Below the pieces are notes generated by a model. It was not told where the DNA came from. It saw nothing but the letters and a program-made list of their open reading frames with translations, and did not search any database. A stretch of 64,000 bases of DNA from Nostoc sp. FACHB-892. Its GTDB lineage: Bacteria; Cyanobacteriota; Cyanobacteriia; Cyanobacteriales; Nostocaceae. The first letter of the stretch is position 1. Every line of letters starts with the position of its first letter. The translations under genes and the position numbers were made by a program. Of the stretch, positions 54,139 through 63,198 are shown one piece after another. The stretch lies in assembly GCF_014698795.1 (NCBI RefSeq), contig NZ_JACJTR010000008.1:186001-250000 (forward strand). Direction: 5' to 3'.

Positions 54139-54711
54139 CTAAGTAGGATTTGCAGCTTGCTCAGGAGGATTTGAGGTAGAACGCGCGTTTAACGATAGCA
54201 TGACGCGGGAAACGCCAGTGAAAATAACGCTGACACCAACTAGTGTGCCAAGAAGCCAGGGGGCATTGAAAGGCCACTGGAACCAAATCATTGCACCTAA
54301 GACTAGGGTAATAATGCCATCACCTAGTATCCATGTCCAGTTATTTTGCGGACGTAACTTGAATGCCAGAATTAACTCGAATGTACCTTCAGCCAGCAAA
54401 AAGCTGCCAAGCAACAAAGTTAGTGTGAGAATACCTGTATAAGGATAAACAAACAGCATTATACCTGTTGCAATATAAAGTCCGCTTAAGAGAAGTTTCC
54501 AAATAAAACCTCCTTGGTGGCGGGTTTGAGTAGCATAAACTAGTTTTGTAAATCCGGCGAAAATCAAAATTACTGCAATCCAAGTCTCGGTAAATAAGGT
54601 CGAGAGACTAGGCGCTGCGATCGCAACAACCCCAAAAATACTCAAAAGAACACCACTTATCAGTGACCCATTAACATCCTTCTTAATATCTCTAGAAACA
54701 TCGGCTGTCAT
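54139..54711 (-). CDS. HdeD-family (DUF308) membrane protein
   Basis: This 190-residue protein has six hydrophobic helices arranged as three pairs, each starting with a Gly/Leu-rich turn (GVLLSIFGVVAIAAP, GLYIATGIMLFVYP, GDGIITLVLGAMIW). This is the HdeD/DUF308 pattern. Family members are inner-membrane proteins linked to acid or general stress; the mechanism is not known. The ATG at 54711 gives MTADVSRDIKKDVNG. It is a single gene. The upstream 150 bases are AT-rich. Related to acid-resistance HdeD only by family. Confidence 0.88.
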   Translation of the reverse strand: MTADVSRDIKKDVNGSLISGVLLSIFGVVAIAAPSLSTLFTETWIAVILIFAGFTKLVYATQTRHQGGFIWKLLLSGLYIATGIMLFVYPYTGILTLTLLLGSFLLAEGTFELILAFKLRPQNNWTWILGDGIITLVLGAMIWFQWPFNAPWLLGTLVGVSVIFTGVSRVMLSLNARSTSNPPEQAANPT

Positions 54712-54879
54712 ACAAATCTTTTCCCTATTTTTAAACTAAACTCTACATTTAGATTAGGGAATTTCTAAGTAACAGAGTATGAACCCTAAGATAGACTCAT
54801 CAGTATTAACTTAATGCTGATCATTATTAAGAATTTACGACTATTGAAACACCAAACCAGTCATCTGATGAGATAACCC

Positions 54880-55431
54880 TCATAAGAGTTTTGCAAGATT
54901 GCTTAAGCGTTCATAAACAGCGATGAGACGATCTCCTTTAAGTTCAACAGAAGTATTTGGATAATTCTGAATGGCTCCAAGCAGTGTAACTTCACCATCT
55001 TGTTCAATAGATGAACTTAAAGCAGTTCGCAGCGCCTGCTGATCTAGTTGTCCTGCGGGAGGGTGAACTACTTGACCAATTTGATCAACTAAAACTGGCC
55101 CTGCCCAGCTAGACAGTAAGCTATTTAAAAAGGCAGGATCGGCCTTTATCGAAGCTTTCAACGCCTTACGAGCTACTGCGGGGTCTTGCTGTGCCGCTTG
55201 TAAATAAGCTCTTAATGTCGGGGTAGTCTTGCCAGTTTCTGCAAACTGAGTTAATTCTTCAACAGATATTTGCCCTTGAAAAGTACCATACCTTAAAATC
55301 ACTTGTTCAGCAGCATTAGCATTAGTGCTTGAGAGAAGAACAATAGTACCTACGCCTAAAGCTACTGTTTGAGTGAGTAACTTACCGAATTTACTATTGT
55401 TTAATCGATTGATAAGTTGATAAATTTGCAT
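54880..55431 (-). CDS. DUF1400 protein (alpha/beta-hydrolase N-terminal domain type), exported
   Basis: This 183-residue protein has a signal peptide (basic start, LLTQTVALGVGTIVLLSS core, cleavage near NANAAE). The mature part begins EQVILRYGTFQGQISVEELTQFAETGK, which is the DUF1400 pattern found at the start of exported cyanobacterial alpha/beta hydrolases. Here it stands alone: no Ser-nucleophile hydrolase domain follows in frame. It may be a short independent form or the remnant of a longer protein. Function unknown. Confidence 0.78.
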   Translation of the reverse strand: MQIYQLINRLNNSKFGKLLTQTVALGVGTIVLLSSTNANAAEQVILRYGTFQGQISVEELTQFAETGKTTPTLRAYLQAAQQDPAVARKALKASIKADPAFLNSLLSSWAGPVLVDQIGQVVHPPAGQLDQQALRTALSSSIEQDGEVTLLGAIQNYPNTSVELKGDRLIAVYERLSNLAKLL

Positions 55432-55526
55432 TTTTTCTAACTTTAATAATGGTGCGGAGGATACATAGGCACAAAGTGCCTAAACGTTATATTATTCCAC
55501 GAAATTTTTGCTACAGACACATGATT

Positions 55527-55550
55527 AGGGACGTACAACTAGACGTCCCT
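55527..55550. repeat. Small palindrome
   Basis: AGGGACGT (55527-55534) and ACGTCCCT (55543-55550) form a perfect 8-bp stem with an 8-base loop. This GGGACGT...ACGTCCC hairpin is a common short interspersed palindrome type. It lies between the DUF1400 gene and the small gene at 55613. Confidence 0.5.
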
Positions 55551-55612
55551 ACAGCCAATTTGTTGCAAAGATTATTGGAAATGGTGTTATTAAGCCTTTT
55601 AGTTAGGCAAAG

Positions 55613-55804
55613 CTAATGAGGTAGTATTGGCTTATCTTCGTCTAAGGTTGGTGCTGGTATACCCAAATGCTTTCTTGCAGATTCTTCAGCTAGCTTTCGG
55701 TCTTGCTCGTTATCGAACTGGCTCTCATCTAACAAATGAGGATTTTTTACCGCTTCATCTCGGCTTGGTCGATAGCCATTTTTCCACTTGTACTTCAAGT
55801 CCAT
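55613..55804 (-). CDS. Small hypothetical protein
   Basis: This 63-residue, highly charged, soluble protein (MDLKYKWKNGYRPSRDEAV, then LLDESQFDNEQDRKLAEESARKHLG) ends in PAPTLDEDKPILPH. It has no known domain, but its compact start and balanced charge make it look real. The ATG at 55804 is preceded by an A-rich stretch with no strong ribosome site. No operon partner. Confidence 0.55.
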   Translation of the reverse strand: MDLKYKWKNGYRPSRDEAVKNPHLLDESQFDNEQDRKLAEESARKHLGIPAPTLDEDKPILPH

Positions 55805-56582
55805 AATTTTAAAAGCAGATATACTGCAATTTGATTTCCTAGTTCTTCATAGTAGGCGCTTAACGGAACATGACACTCCTACTATAGGTTGAAGAGGCTC
55901 ATTCTGAGGGTACAAATTTAATGTAATTTTTGAGCCAAGAATACTCTATTGAACAGAACTTGGTAGATTAACACGCCAAGAACAATTAATGAGTGGCGAT
56001 CGCAAATATCGCAAATATATATATAATAACTCTTGCCATCATCTGCGATCGCTGCTGGGTGTCATATAAAATTTTACAGTTGCTAGATTCATCACCCTAA
56101 AGTTATAGAGACAGTTTGAATGTATAGCAATCCTATCTGAGTTGTGAAAAATATAGATAATGGAACGAACCGCCATCGCGCAGCGTCTCGTTAGAGAAGA
56201 ACGCCTTCTCTGCGAGAGGCTTCCGCCAAGGCGTAGCGTCTCGTTAGAGAAAGACGCAAAGGGAAGAAAGAACAAAGAGACATATAATTTTCACAAATGA
56301 TTTAGGACTGCTATAATTCAAAATTTATAAAAGTTCTGTCTAAAGAAGTAAGCCAAAACTGACTTTGCTATGCCTAAAAATTATGTATGCATAGAACAGT
56401 CACTCTCAACCAATATCTCTATAGATATAACTAAAAAAGCTAATTTTAGGATAACTCCATCTGTAGACTCACGCAATTAAAACAAAAAAGGTTAATACTG
56501 AAAAATAACTTTACCAGCATTCAACCTGGTTGTAATCAAAATTCCAGGCTAGGAAAAGCAAATAGAGAAAAGAGTGCAAACA
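55805..56582. other. Gene-free stretch with a repeat cluster
   Basis: About 780 bases. At 56161-56275 lies repeat DNA: the 17-mer AGCGTCTCGTTAGAGAA occurs at 56182-56198 and again at 56235-56251, around GAGAAGAACGCCTTCTC-type palindromic sequence. The rest is AT-rich without a gene. A small minus frame over 56039-56275 is made of repeat DNA. Confidence 0.55.
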
Positions 56583-57032
56583 ATGACAATTTCTACAGAC
56601 CGCGATCAACAGATTAAAAAGCTGCATGAATTAATCAAAGATATTGATTATGGTATGTTTACCACAGTCGATGATGATGGCAGTTTACATAGTTACCCGA
56701 TGTCAAAAAGTGGTGAGATTAACTCTGAACCCACGCTCTGGTTCTTTACTTATGCTGGTTCTCATAAGGTGACTGAGATTGAACATCATGAGCAGGTAAA
56801 TGTTAGTTTTTCGTCACCAGAACAGCAGCGATATGTTTCTATCTCAGGTATATCGCAACTCGTCAAAGACCGCAACAAAATGCGAGAGTTATGGAAGCCG
56901 GAACTTCAAACCTGGTTTCCTAAAGGACTGGACGAACCCGATATTGCTTTGCTTAAGGTGAATATTAACCAAATTAATTATTGGGATAGTGCATCCAGCT
57001 TCAAGCCACAAACAATTAATTTAAATAATTAG
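56583..57032 (+). CDS. Pyridoxamine-phosphate-oxidase-family (general stress protein 26-like) protein
   Basis: The start is taken as ATG at 56583 (MTISTDRDQQI) behind an AGAGAAAAGAG stretch; an in-frame GTG at 56574 is weaker. The 149-residue protein has the split-barrel flavin-binding pattern: IDYGMFTTVDDDGSLHSYPM, then LWFFTYAGSHKVTEIEHHEQVNVSF and YVSISGISQLVKD. It resembles GSP26-like proteins that bind FMN or FAD. The exact reaction is not known; a stress-related role is typical. An inverted repeat follows at 57041-57085 and then the Tat-exported AKR gene. Confidence 0.85.
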   Translation: MTISTDRDQQIKKLHELIKDIDYGMFTTVDDDGSLHSYPMSKSGEINSEPTLWFFTYAGSHKVTEIEHHEQVNVSFSSPEQQRYVSISGISQLVKDRNKMRELWKPELQTWFPKGLDEPDIALLKVNINQINYWDSASSFKPQTINLNN

Positions 57033-57040
57033 TCATTAGT

Positions 57041-57085
57041 AATTAGTAACTAGTAATTAAAAAAATCACTTGCTAGTTACTAATT
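57041..57085 (+). terminator. 13-bp inverted repeat downstream of the PPOX-family gene
   Basis: AATTAGTAACTAG (57041-57053) and CTAGTTACTAATT (57073-57085) are exact reverse complements with a 19-base loop. A short ATTTT run follows. The position right after the stop at 57032 fits a terminator, though the stem is AT-rich and weak. Confidence 0.45.
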
Positions 57086-57151
57086 ATTTTCAAACGTGTA
57101 ATTAGTAGGCGAAATTGGCAAACGTTAAATATTTTTAATTAAGAAAAATCA

Positions 57152-58273
57152 ATGACAGATAAAAAGGATGATAATTATGCCCAAAAGTATCTACCTTTAG
57201 AGATAAAGCGGCGAAATTTTTTAAAAGGAATAGGCTTTATCGGTGCTGGCGCAGGGGCAATTTTTGCTGATCACATCCTCAATGCCAATTCTGAGGTGGA
57301 AGCGGCAGAAGTTCCAGCATTATCTGCAACTCCAGCCAACAGCACAAATACTGGTGAAATTCCTCTCCGTCCACTGGGAAAAACAGGGGTAAAAGTGTCG
57401 GCGATCGCACTTGGGGGTGCAACTTTAGGGCAAGCAAAGAGCAAAGAAGAAGCGATTCGCATCACCCACGAAGCTATTGACAACGGTATCACTTTCATGG
57501 ATAACGCTTGGGAGTATAACAAGCATCGTAGTGAAGAGTGGATGGGAGAGGCGTTGCAAGGGCGACGAGACAAGGCTTTTTTGATGACGAAGGTTTGCAC
57601 CCACGGACGCGATCGCAAAGTAGCAATGCAGCAACTTGAAGAATCCCTACGTCGTCTCAAAACCGACTACCTAGACTTGTGGCAAATCCACGAAGTTGTT
57701 TACGACAACGATCCAGAAAGGATTTTTCGTGCTAATGGGGCAATTGAAGCTCTGGATCAGGCAAAAAAAGAAGGTAAAGTCAGATTCGTTGGCTTTACGG
57801 GTCACAAAGACCCTGCTATTCATCTAAAAATGCTCTCCTATAATTACCCATTCGATGCAGTGCAATTGCCGCTTAATTGTTTTGATGCTAGTTTTAGAAG
57901 CTTTGAACGGCAAGTACTACCGGAACTCAATAAACGGGGAATTGCCGTAATTGCGATGAAAAGTCTCAGTGGGAATGCTGATGCAGTAAAAAAAGGTGTG
58001 GTAACTCCCCAAGAAGCCATCCGCTATGTCATGAGTTTACCGATCGCTACACTTGTTAGCGGTATTGATTCGCTGGAAGTACTGCGGCAAAATTTAGCGA
58101 TCGCTCGTAGTTTTCAACCGATGCAGGCAAAAGAAATGCAAGCGTTACGCGATCGCTGCCTTCAATATGCTACCGATGGGCGTTTTGAACTCTTCAAAAC
58201 CTCTATGAAGTTTGATGGCGATGAAGGCAGAATCCAGCATGGCTTTCCACCTCAAAGCCAAGTGCAAACATGA
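57152..58273 (+). CDS. Tat-exported aldo/keto reductase
   Basis: This 373-residue protein has a twin-arginine signal (RRNFLKGIGFIGAGAGAIF, about 20-40), then a linker and a complete AKR barrel from about 70. It has TFMDNAWEYNKHRSEEWMGEAL (catalytic Asp and Tyr region), TKVCTHG with the active Lys, and LDLWQIHEVV with the catalytic His. Most AKRs are cytoplasmic, so the Tat signal with folded NADPH enzyme export to the periplasm or lumen is notable, and is seen in a subgroup of cyanobacterial and bacterial homologs. Substrate unknown. It is separated from the PPOX gene by the 57041-57085 inverted repeat. Confidence 0.9.
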   Translation: MTDKKDDNYAQKYLPLEIKRRNFLKGIGFIGAGAGAIFADHILNANSEVEAAEVPALSATPANSTNTGEIPLRPLGKTGVKVSAIALGGATLGQAKSKEEAIRITHEAIDNGITFMDNAWEYNKHRSEEWMGEALQGRRDKAFLMTKVCTHGRDRKVAMQQLEESLRRLKTDYLDLWQIHEVVYDNDPERIFRANGAIEALDQAKKEGKVRFVGFTGHKDPAIHLKMLSYNYPFDAVQLPLNCFDASFRSFERQVLPELNKRGIAVIAMKSLSGNADAVKKGVVTPQEAIRYVMSLPIATLVSGIDSLEVLRQNLAIARSFQPMQAKEMQALRDRCLQYATDGRFELFKTSMKFDGDEGRIQHGFPPQSQVQT

Positions 58274-58450
58274 GATGAGGGGACAAGTAAACCCAATGCC
58301 CCCTGATTAACACTCACTCTCAGCAGGATGTTGGTCTAGATTCAGATAAGGTGCGAGTATCAGTTTTAATCGATTTTGAATTTGTATGTAGACGTTAGTA
58401 ATGTGTCTACATATTGTTTACCTCATTTTTCATATTTTCACCGAGGTCTT

Positions 58451-58984
58451 ATGAATTACCTTGTTGCAGTTTTACCAGATCGAATACAAGCAGAAGCCGC
58501 CTACTCTGCTCTAGAAAAAGCAGGTTTGCCAACTTCACAAATTAATATTTTGGGCAATGGTTATTTAAGTGCTGATGAATTTGGACTAATTGATCCCGAC
58601 AAGCAAGCCCGCAAACAATCAACTCGGCTTTTATGGTGGCTTGTGCCCTTTGGATTTGTTGCAGGTGCTGCCTTCAACTATCTCACAGCAATTGAAATAT
58701 TTCCCCAGATTACTCGATTTGGCAATGAAATTCTTGCTGGTATTTTAGGCGCGATATCTGCTGCGCTAGGCGCTACTTTAATCGGTCGAGGAGTTGGCTT
58801 AACAGTTGGCAGTGGCGATGCTTTACCCTATCGTAACCGTTTGAATGATGGCAAATACCTAATTGTAGTTACTGGAAATCGGAATTTAACACGCGAAGCT
58901 ACGCGTATAGTGCGTCAATTTGAACCAGAGAATATTCAAGGCTATACAGACTATTCACAAAACAGTAAACTTATCGGAAATTAA
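58451..58984 (+). CDS. Small membrane-associated hypothetical protein
   Basis: The start is ATG at 58451 (MNYLVAVLPDRIQAEAAYSALEKAG), after a GAGG site; an upstream in-frame extension to 58376 lacks support. The 177-residue protein begins like a GSP17M-type domain (alpha/beta with ILGNGYLSADEFGLIDP). It has two hydrophobic segments (LLWWLVPFGFVAGAAFNYL; ILAGILGAISAALGATLIG) and ends in a small soluble fold (DGKYLIVVTGN). It resembles stress-related membrane proteins but I cannot name a function. Confidence 0.7.
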   Translation: MNYLVAVLPDRIQAEAAYSALEKAGLPTSQINILGNGYLSADEFGLIDPDKQARKQSTRLLWWLVPFGFVAGAAFNYLTAIEIFPQITRFGNEILAGILGAISAALGATLIGRGVGLTVGSGDALPYRNRLNDGKYLIVVTGNRNLTREATRIVRQFEPENIQGYTDYSQNSKLIGN

Positions 58985-59020
58985 GGCAATTTCTGTTAAT
59001 AAATCTAACATCGCCGTTGG

Positions 59021-59047
59021 TTTCGACGTCTCGCAGAGAAGTCGAAA
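59021..59047. repeat. Short hairpin with repeat-like loop
   Basis: TTTCGAC (59021-59027) and GTCGAAA (59041-59047) form a perfect 7-bp stem; the loop TCTCGCAGAGA is itself partly self-complementary. It sits between converging genes (58451-58984 and 59152-60027) and could help end either transcript. Confidence 0.45.
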
Positions 59048-59151
59048 CTCATCAACCTGGGTATATTCTTTATCAGAAATCACCTAAGTCAAAATTTGTG
59101 AGTTTTGAATATGCAATTTTTTGATTAAGTTTCAAAAAAAGCTAATCTAAC

Positions 59152-60027
59152 TCAACACCTTGCAGAACGAGGCAGCATAAATTTCTCCCCCTCAGCTGCA
59201 AATCTACCACGAACCATCAGCACAGTTTCATCAAATAGGTGGGGGAATGATTGCACATCTTTGACATCGAGAAGTTCTGGACTAAAGTAAATCACGACTT
59301 CTTCAATGGGTTGAGGTATCTTAGCAAGAATATTGTTTAAAGAGCATATCTGCGGTGTAACTAGATCAAAAAGATGAAGTCGGGTATCTTCTATCTCCAT
59401 GCAGGCGATTAAATCTAAATCTTCTGCGTAGTATAAAGTACGACTTCCTTCATTGACGCAGAACACAGGTTTTTCCTTGACTACGCCAACGATATTAGAA
59501 ACAGGGGCGCGTGTTTCTAATAGTCTGTGTAGCAATGTGTAATCTTTGGTATCTGTAAAATTCAGTGTTCTGAAGCTATCAGTGCTACCTGTGGAGTTAC
59601 ACTTAACCTTGAAGATGTGTTCTTCGACAACACGAAAGCCAAAAGGTAAATAAAACTCTGGTTGTGGTGTTGTCAGTACTAAGGTTTCGTAAATGCGATC
59701 GCAATATCCTAGCACTTCCTCCATCACTTCGCGGTAATACCCTCTCCTGCGAAATTCTGCACGGGTAGCTACTCCATGAACTCCTCCGACAGTGAGCTTT
59801 TGTCCCATAATTTGCATGGGAATTTCTAACACTCCCACATGGGTAATAGCTATATCATCATGAAAGCGAATAAACGGAGTTGAAGCTGTTTCCCAAGATG
59901 CACCTAGTTTTCTTGCACATTCTGCTAAACTTCTGAGTCCGGGAAATGTGACTTCCATTAAATCAAAAAGTTTATCGCTTATGCTGGGTTCAGCAGAGAA
60001 CGACTGTTTAAAACAATACTGGCTCAT
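59152..60027 (-). CDS. GNAT-family N-acetyltransferase, Eis-like
   Basis: This 291-residue protein has an N-terminal GNAT core. It has the acyl-CoA region VGGVHGVATRAEFRRRGYYREVMEEVLGYC (Arg/Gly pyrophosphate loop RRRGYY), then LPFGFRVVEEHIF. The C-terminal 120 residues form a second, less conserved part, as in Eis-like or two-domain GNATs. It would move an acetyl group from acetyl-CoA to an amine; the acceptor is unknown. It lies 79 bases after the neighbouring GNAT gene on the same strand, suggesting a pair. Confidence 0.85.
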   Translation of the reverse strand: MSQYCFKQSFSAEPSISDKLFDLMEVTFPGLRSLAECARKLGASWETASTPFIRFHDDIAITHVGVLEIPMQIMGQKLTVGGVHGVATRAEFRRRGYYREVMEEVLGYCDRIYETLVLTTPQPEFYLPFGFRVVEEHIFKVKCNSTGSTDSFRTLNFTDTKDYTLLHRLLETRAPVSNIVGVVKEKPVFCVNEGSRTLYYAEDLDLIACMEIEDTRLHLFDLVTPQICSLNNILAKIPQPIEEVVIYFSPELLDVKDVQSFPHLFDETVLMVRGRFAAEGEKFMLPRSARC

Positions 60028-60105
60028 ATTTAGAGTATTACTATTAATTACAGTCTATACTACAAAACTAATTCCAGCAAATTCAAAAAAGCGAACCAAT
60101 ATTTC

Positions 60106-60978
60106 TCAAGCCTGAGTCTCGTCAAATAATACTAAGCCATACTTCTCACCAGTAGGCAAAAAGCCAATTCCTCGATAAACGGCTTGGGCTGCTTGGTTAT
60201 TATCACCTGTAAATAGGATGGCACGTTTTACTAAAAGCGATCGCGCATCTAACAACGAACCTGCTACTACACTTTTAGCATAGCCTTTACCCCGCAGCGC
60301 TGGCGGTGTCCACACTCCACCAATTTGCACAATATCAGGTAGACTGGCATTGAAAGCAGAGTAGGAAACTGGGGTATCTCCTGCCACTAAAACCCAATGC
60401 ATAGCCATATCTTGACGCGCTTCAATTACCAGACGGCAATCAGGTCTTAAACTAAGAGTATCCGTTTTTCCTAAAGTTTCCACATTATAAGCAACGCACC
60501 ATTCAGTGAGTAATTCCAACTCTTCTGGATATGGCAAACGACACTGCACCTTTGCCGATGCTAAAGCTTCAGGTATTTGTAAGTCTTGTAGCGCTAGAGA
60601 AAACAATATTTCAGGTTCATCAAGCTGAGTTGGTCGGTTGCTAAGTCCCAAAATGCTTTTTGTCGCTTCGACTTGTGCTGCTGGACCACTAATTCCAGAA
60701 ATAGCACGTCCAGATTGTGCCACAACTGCTTGTACCACCTCTAGCAAATGTACAGGAGCTTGGACTACGAGCATCCCATTCCAAAAGTGGGCTGCAACTG
60801 CCACTATAGTTTCATCTATGTAGGCCGCTATATAAGTTCCTTGAAATCTTGCACCTTTATCAAGCAGTCCCGCAGCTCGCCAATTAGAGCGCAAAAACAT
60901 AGAAGTATTAGCGTGTTGCAAGAGAAATGCTTCCAGCGATACTTCATCTCCAGGTTGCAGGGTTCTCAAAGTAAGCAC
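60106..60978 (-). CDS. GNAT-family N-acetyltransferase
   Basis: The start is taken as GTG at 60978 because CAGGAG lies 6-7 bases upstream; an in-frame TTG at 60999 would lie before that site. The 290-residue protein has a poorly conserved N-terminal half. A GNAT domain with the acetyl-CoA loop GGVWTPPALRGKGYAKSVVAG at about 230-250 follows, then AQAVYRGIGFLPTGEKYGLVLF. This is an FR47-like or two-domain GNAT layout. Acceptor unknown. It probably shares a transcript with the GNAT at 59152-60027. Confidence 0.86.
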   Translation of the reverse strand: MLTLRTLQPGDEVSLEAFLLQHANTSMFLRSNWRAAGLLDKGARFQGTYIAAYIDETIVAVAAHFWNGMLVVQAPVHLLEVVQAVVAQSGRAISGISGPAAQVEATKSILGLSNRPTQLDEPEILFSLALQDLQIPEALASAKVQCRLPYPEELELLTEWCVAYNVETLGKTDTLSLRPDCRLVIEARQDMAMHWVLVAGDTPVSYSAFNASLPDIVQIGGVWTPPALRGKGYAKSVVAGSLLDARSLLVKRAILFTGDNNQAAQAVYRGIGFLPTGEKYGLVLFDETQA

Positions 60979-61209
60979 AAAAAACTCCTGAGTGTCCAAT
61001 TCAGTTTACCGAATTTTATCTTATTTACTCCTGGTAGATTAATAGATTATTGATACGTCTTTTTTGTAAAATAGGAGTGATTGTAAGGTGACGTAGTACA
61101 TTTGAATTGAAAGTGTTAGCGCGATCGCCTTCTTTATCACTCCTATAAATCAGAATAATTTTTAATGAAGCGTCAGGCTATAGCGATTCTCAAAAGAAAA
61201 ATGCTTAAG

Positions 61210-61656
61210 CTAACTTGTCGCTGCTGCTTTGTTTCCATTCTGGCTGCCATTTTTGCTGCCGTTACCGTTCACACTGGCAATGAATGACGGTTGCTGTGAA
61301 CTGGGAACTGGTGACTCACCTCGCAGTTTCTTGTGGCGTTGGTTTTTAGGAACACCTCCCGCCATGCCATACTCCACACTGCTTTTACCATATTGAGTAG
61401 CAACACCCAACAGCATATGCTCTGCCATATCTGCCAACTCGCGCTCTGTTTCGAGCATTTCATGGTATAACTTATCGAGATTGGAAAGAGCAGTGTTGTA
61501 TAAATGTTCTCTAGTTCGCATCGTCTCAATTAGGGTTGAGAAGGCTGGTAGGGTGAGTCCATTGCCAACATTTAAATTCGGATCAATTGAATTGATGCCA
61601 GCAGCACGACGCGCTGCTTTTTCTAATACCTGAGACGTTCTCTTTCTCCGAGCCAT
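61210..61656 (-). CDS. Small helical conserved protein (paralog B)
   Basis: ATG at 61656 (MARRKRTSQVLEKA) is chosen because AAGG lies about 9 bases upstream and the paralog at 51381 starts the same way. The 148-residue protein has the shared blocks RKRTSQVLEKA, IDPNLNVG, YNTALSNLD and MLLGVATQYGKSSVEYGMAGGV, and a Ser/Asn/Gly-rich low-complexity tail (NGNGSKNGSQNGNK) not present in paralog A. The middle is predicted to be helical or coiled. Function unknown. A 21-nt tandem array begins about 120 bases upstream, as for paralog A. Confidence 0.8.
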   Translation of the reverse strand: MARRKRTSQVLEKAARRAAGINSIDPNLNVGNGLTLPAFSTLIETMRTREHLYNTALSNLDKLYHEMLETERELADMAEHMLLGVATQYGKSSVEYGMAGGVPKNQRHKKLRGESPVPSSQQPSFIASVNGNGSKNGSQNGNKAAATS

Positions 61657-61777
61657 GATCTGAACCTTGTAATCCAATACGGTTAATATTCTTTACTCTA
61701 AAGAACTTTCGTATTGATCAGCTTGAGAGAACTCCGGCAATTATCCAATGGTTTTTGTTACATTGCAATGTTGTCAT

Positions 61778-62174
61778 GAATGCGCGATATACCGAAATGA
61801 GAAAGCAATTAAGCTTTTGAGAAAGCAATATGTCTTTTTGCTTGCTAAATCTACCGAAATGAGAAAGCAATTAAGCATTTTGAGAAAGCAATATGTCTTT
61901 TTGCTTGCTGAATCTACTGAAATGAATGCGCGATATACCGAAATGAAAAAGCAATTAAGCTTTTGAGAAAGCAATATGTCTTTTTGCTTGCTGAATCTAC
62001 TGAAATCAGAAAGCAATCAAGCATTTTGAGAAAGCAATATGGCTTTTTGCTTGCTGAATCTACTGAAATCAGAAAGCAATCAAGCATTTTGAGAAAGCAA
62101 TATGTCTTTTTGCTTGCTAAATCTACTGAAATGAGAAAGCAATCAAGCATTTTGGGAAAGCAATATGCTTAACT
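61778..62174. repeat. Tandem array of nineteen 21-nt-type units with higher-order duplication (array B)
   Basis: Nineteen units, 17 of exactly 21 bases and two of 20. Four types: N (GAATGCGCGATATACCGAAA+T), R (GAGAAAGCAATTAAGCATTT+T), S (GAGAAAGCAATATGTCTTTT+T) and T (GCTTGCTGAATCTACTGAAA+T). Order is N-R'-S-T-R-S-T twice (61778-61923 and 61924-62069, 146 bases each), then R-S-T and R-S. The two 20-base R' units lie at the same place in each 146-base block, so the block was duplicated as a whole. It begins about 120 bases upstream of the paralog-B gene. No spacers, so not CRISPR. Confidence 0.88.
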
Positions 62175-62325
62175 GCTTATTGAAATAAACTTGAGCAGGT
62201 ATTAAAAGCTTGACAAGCTTAAGTAAGATATTTTACTTTGAGGTGAGTATGTTAAAACTGATCAACGCATCTCAGCCGAACCTTGAAAACCGCATAATTC
62301 CGTTGAGATGCATTGAGTTTTTGAG

Positions 62326-63198
62326 CTAATTTGAGGCTGTTGAGGGCGAATTGTCTTTCTGCAATTGCGAATTATCTTGGTCAGCGAAGGTTTTGAACTC
62401 GATAGCATCATGGCTACAAAAGAGGCGTACTTCACTACTGTGGTCGAGCGATAACGCACGCAACTTATCTTGATTATAAAGTCGAGCCTTGCGGTCTACC
62501 TCCATGAACGATTGGTAGGCACGTAGAGCAGGTGTACAAACTCGTTTAGGAGAGCCGACTTCGTGTCGGTAAAAGTAAGCATCGCCTGCATGTAAGAGCC
62601 AGCCTTCAGATGTCTCAATAGCGATACCTGCATGACCCCGTGTGTGACCGACAAGCGGTATCAGGAGAATTTCGGGCGGTAGTCCTTCGAGGTTACGTAC
62701 TGCCTCAAAGCCGAACCAAGGTTCACCACCAGCCGAATAATACTTCCAATTTTTTACTTCATCCCACTGCCCAGGGCGGTAACGTCGAGATGAGACAAAG
62801 CCGTGCCGTTCCTTGGCTGCTTCAATCTCACTAAGCATTACATGCACGGTTGCTTCGGGAAAATCTTCCAACCCGCCTGCATGGTCAAAATCAAGGTGAG
62901 TAAGCACTATGTGGCGAACATCACGCGGATTTAAACCAAGCCTCTCAATAGCCGCAACCGCCGTGTATTTTTCTTCAAATTTGATCCGATTCAAATTCAT
63001 GAAGAAGGGGCTGAGTCTTGATAATGGCGCTTGAATATCGCGCTGACCAAAGCCTGTATCTATGAGAACGAGTCCCTGATTCGTCTCGATGAGCAGACAG
63101 TGACAGACGAGACAAGCTGTTAGTCCGCGACTGAAACCGTCGAAGAGTGCCCCACCAATGGGGCACATACAACCGCAATTAAGATGATGAATACGCAT
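62326..63198 (-). CDS. MBL-fold metallo-hydrolase
   Basis: This 290-residue metallo-beta-lactamase-fold protein has the metal motif LTHLDFDHAGG (His-x-His/Leu-x-Asp-His form: T-H-L-D-F-D-H), the Asp-rich start LVLIDTGFG, GHTRGHAGI with metal His and the later Asp in LLHAGDAYF. The layout is that of lactonase- or glyoxalase-like N-acyl homoserine lactonase relatives, but substrate is not evident. The N-terminus (MRIHHLNCGCMCPIGGALF) is well conserved in this group. No operon partner. Confidence 0.88.
   Translation of the reverse strand: MRIHHLNCGCMCPIGGALFDGFSRGLTACLVCHCLLIETNQGLVLIDTGFGQRDIQAPLSRLSPFFMNLNRIKFEEKYTAVAAIERLGLNPRDVRHIVLTHLDFDHAGGLEDFPEATVHVMLSEIEAAKERHGFVSSRRYRPGQWDEVKNWKYYSAGGEPWFGFEAVRNLEGLPPEILLIPLVGHTRGHAGIAIETSEGWLLHAGDAYFYRHEVGSPKRVCTPALRAYQSFMEVDRKARLYNQDKLRALSLDHSSEVRLFCSHDAIEFKTFADQDNSQLQKDNSPSTASN

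Noticed and set aside
61778..62174. CRISPR array or diversity-generating retroelement repeat pair
   Set aside because: No spacers, no reverse transcriptase gene, and changes between units are not limited to adenines; it is a tandem array with block duplication.
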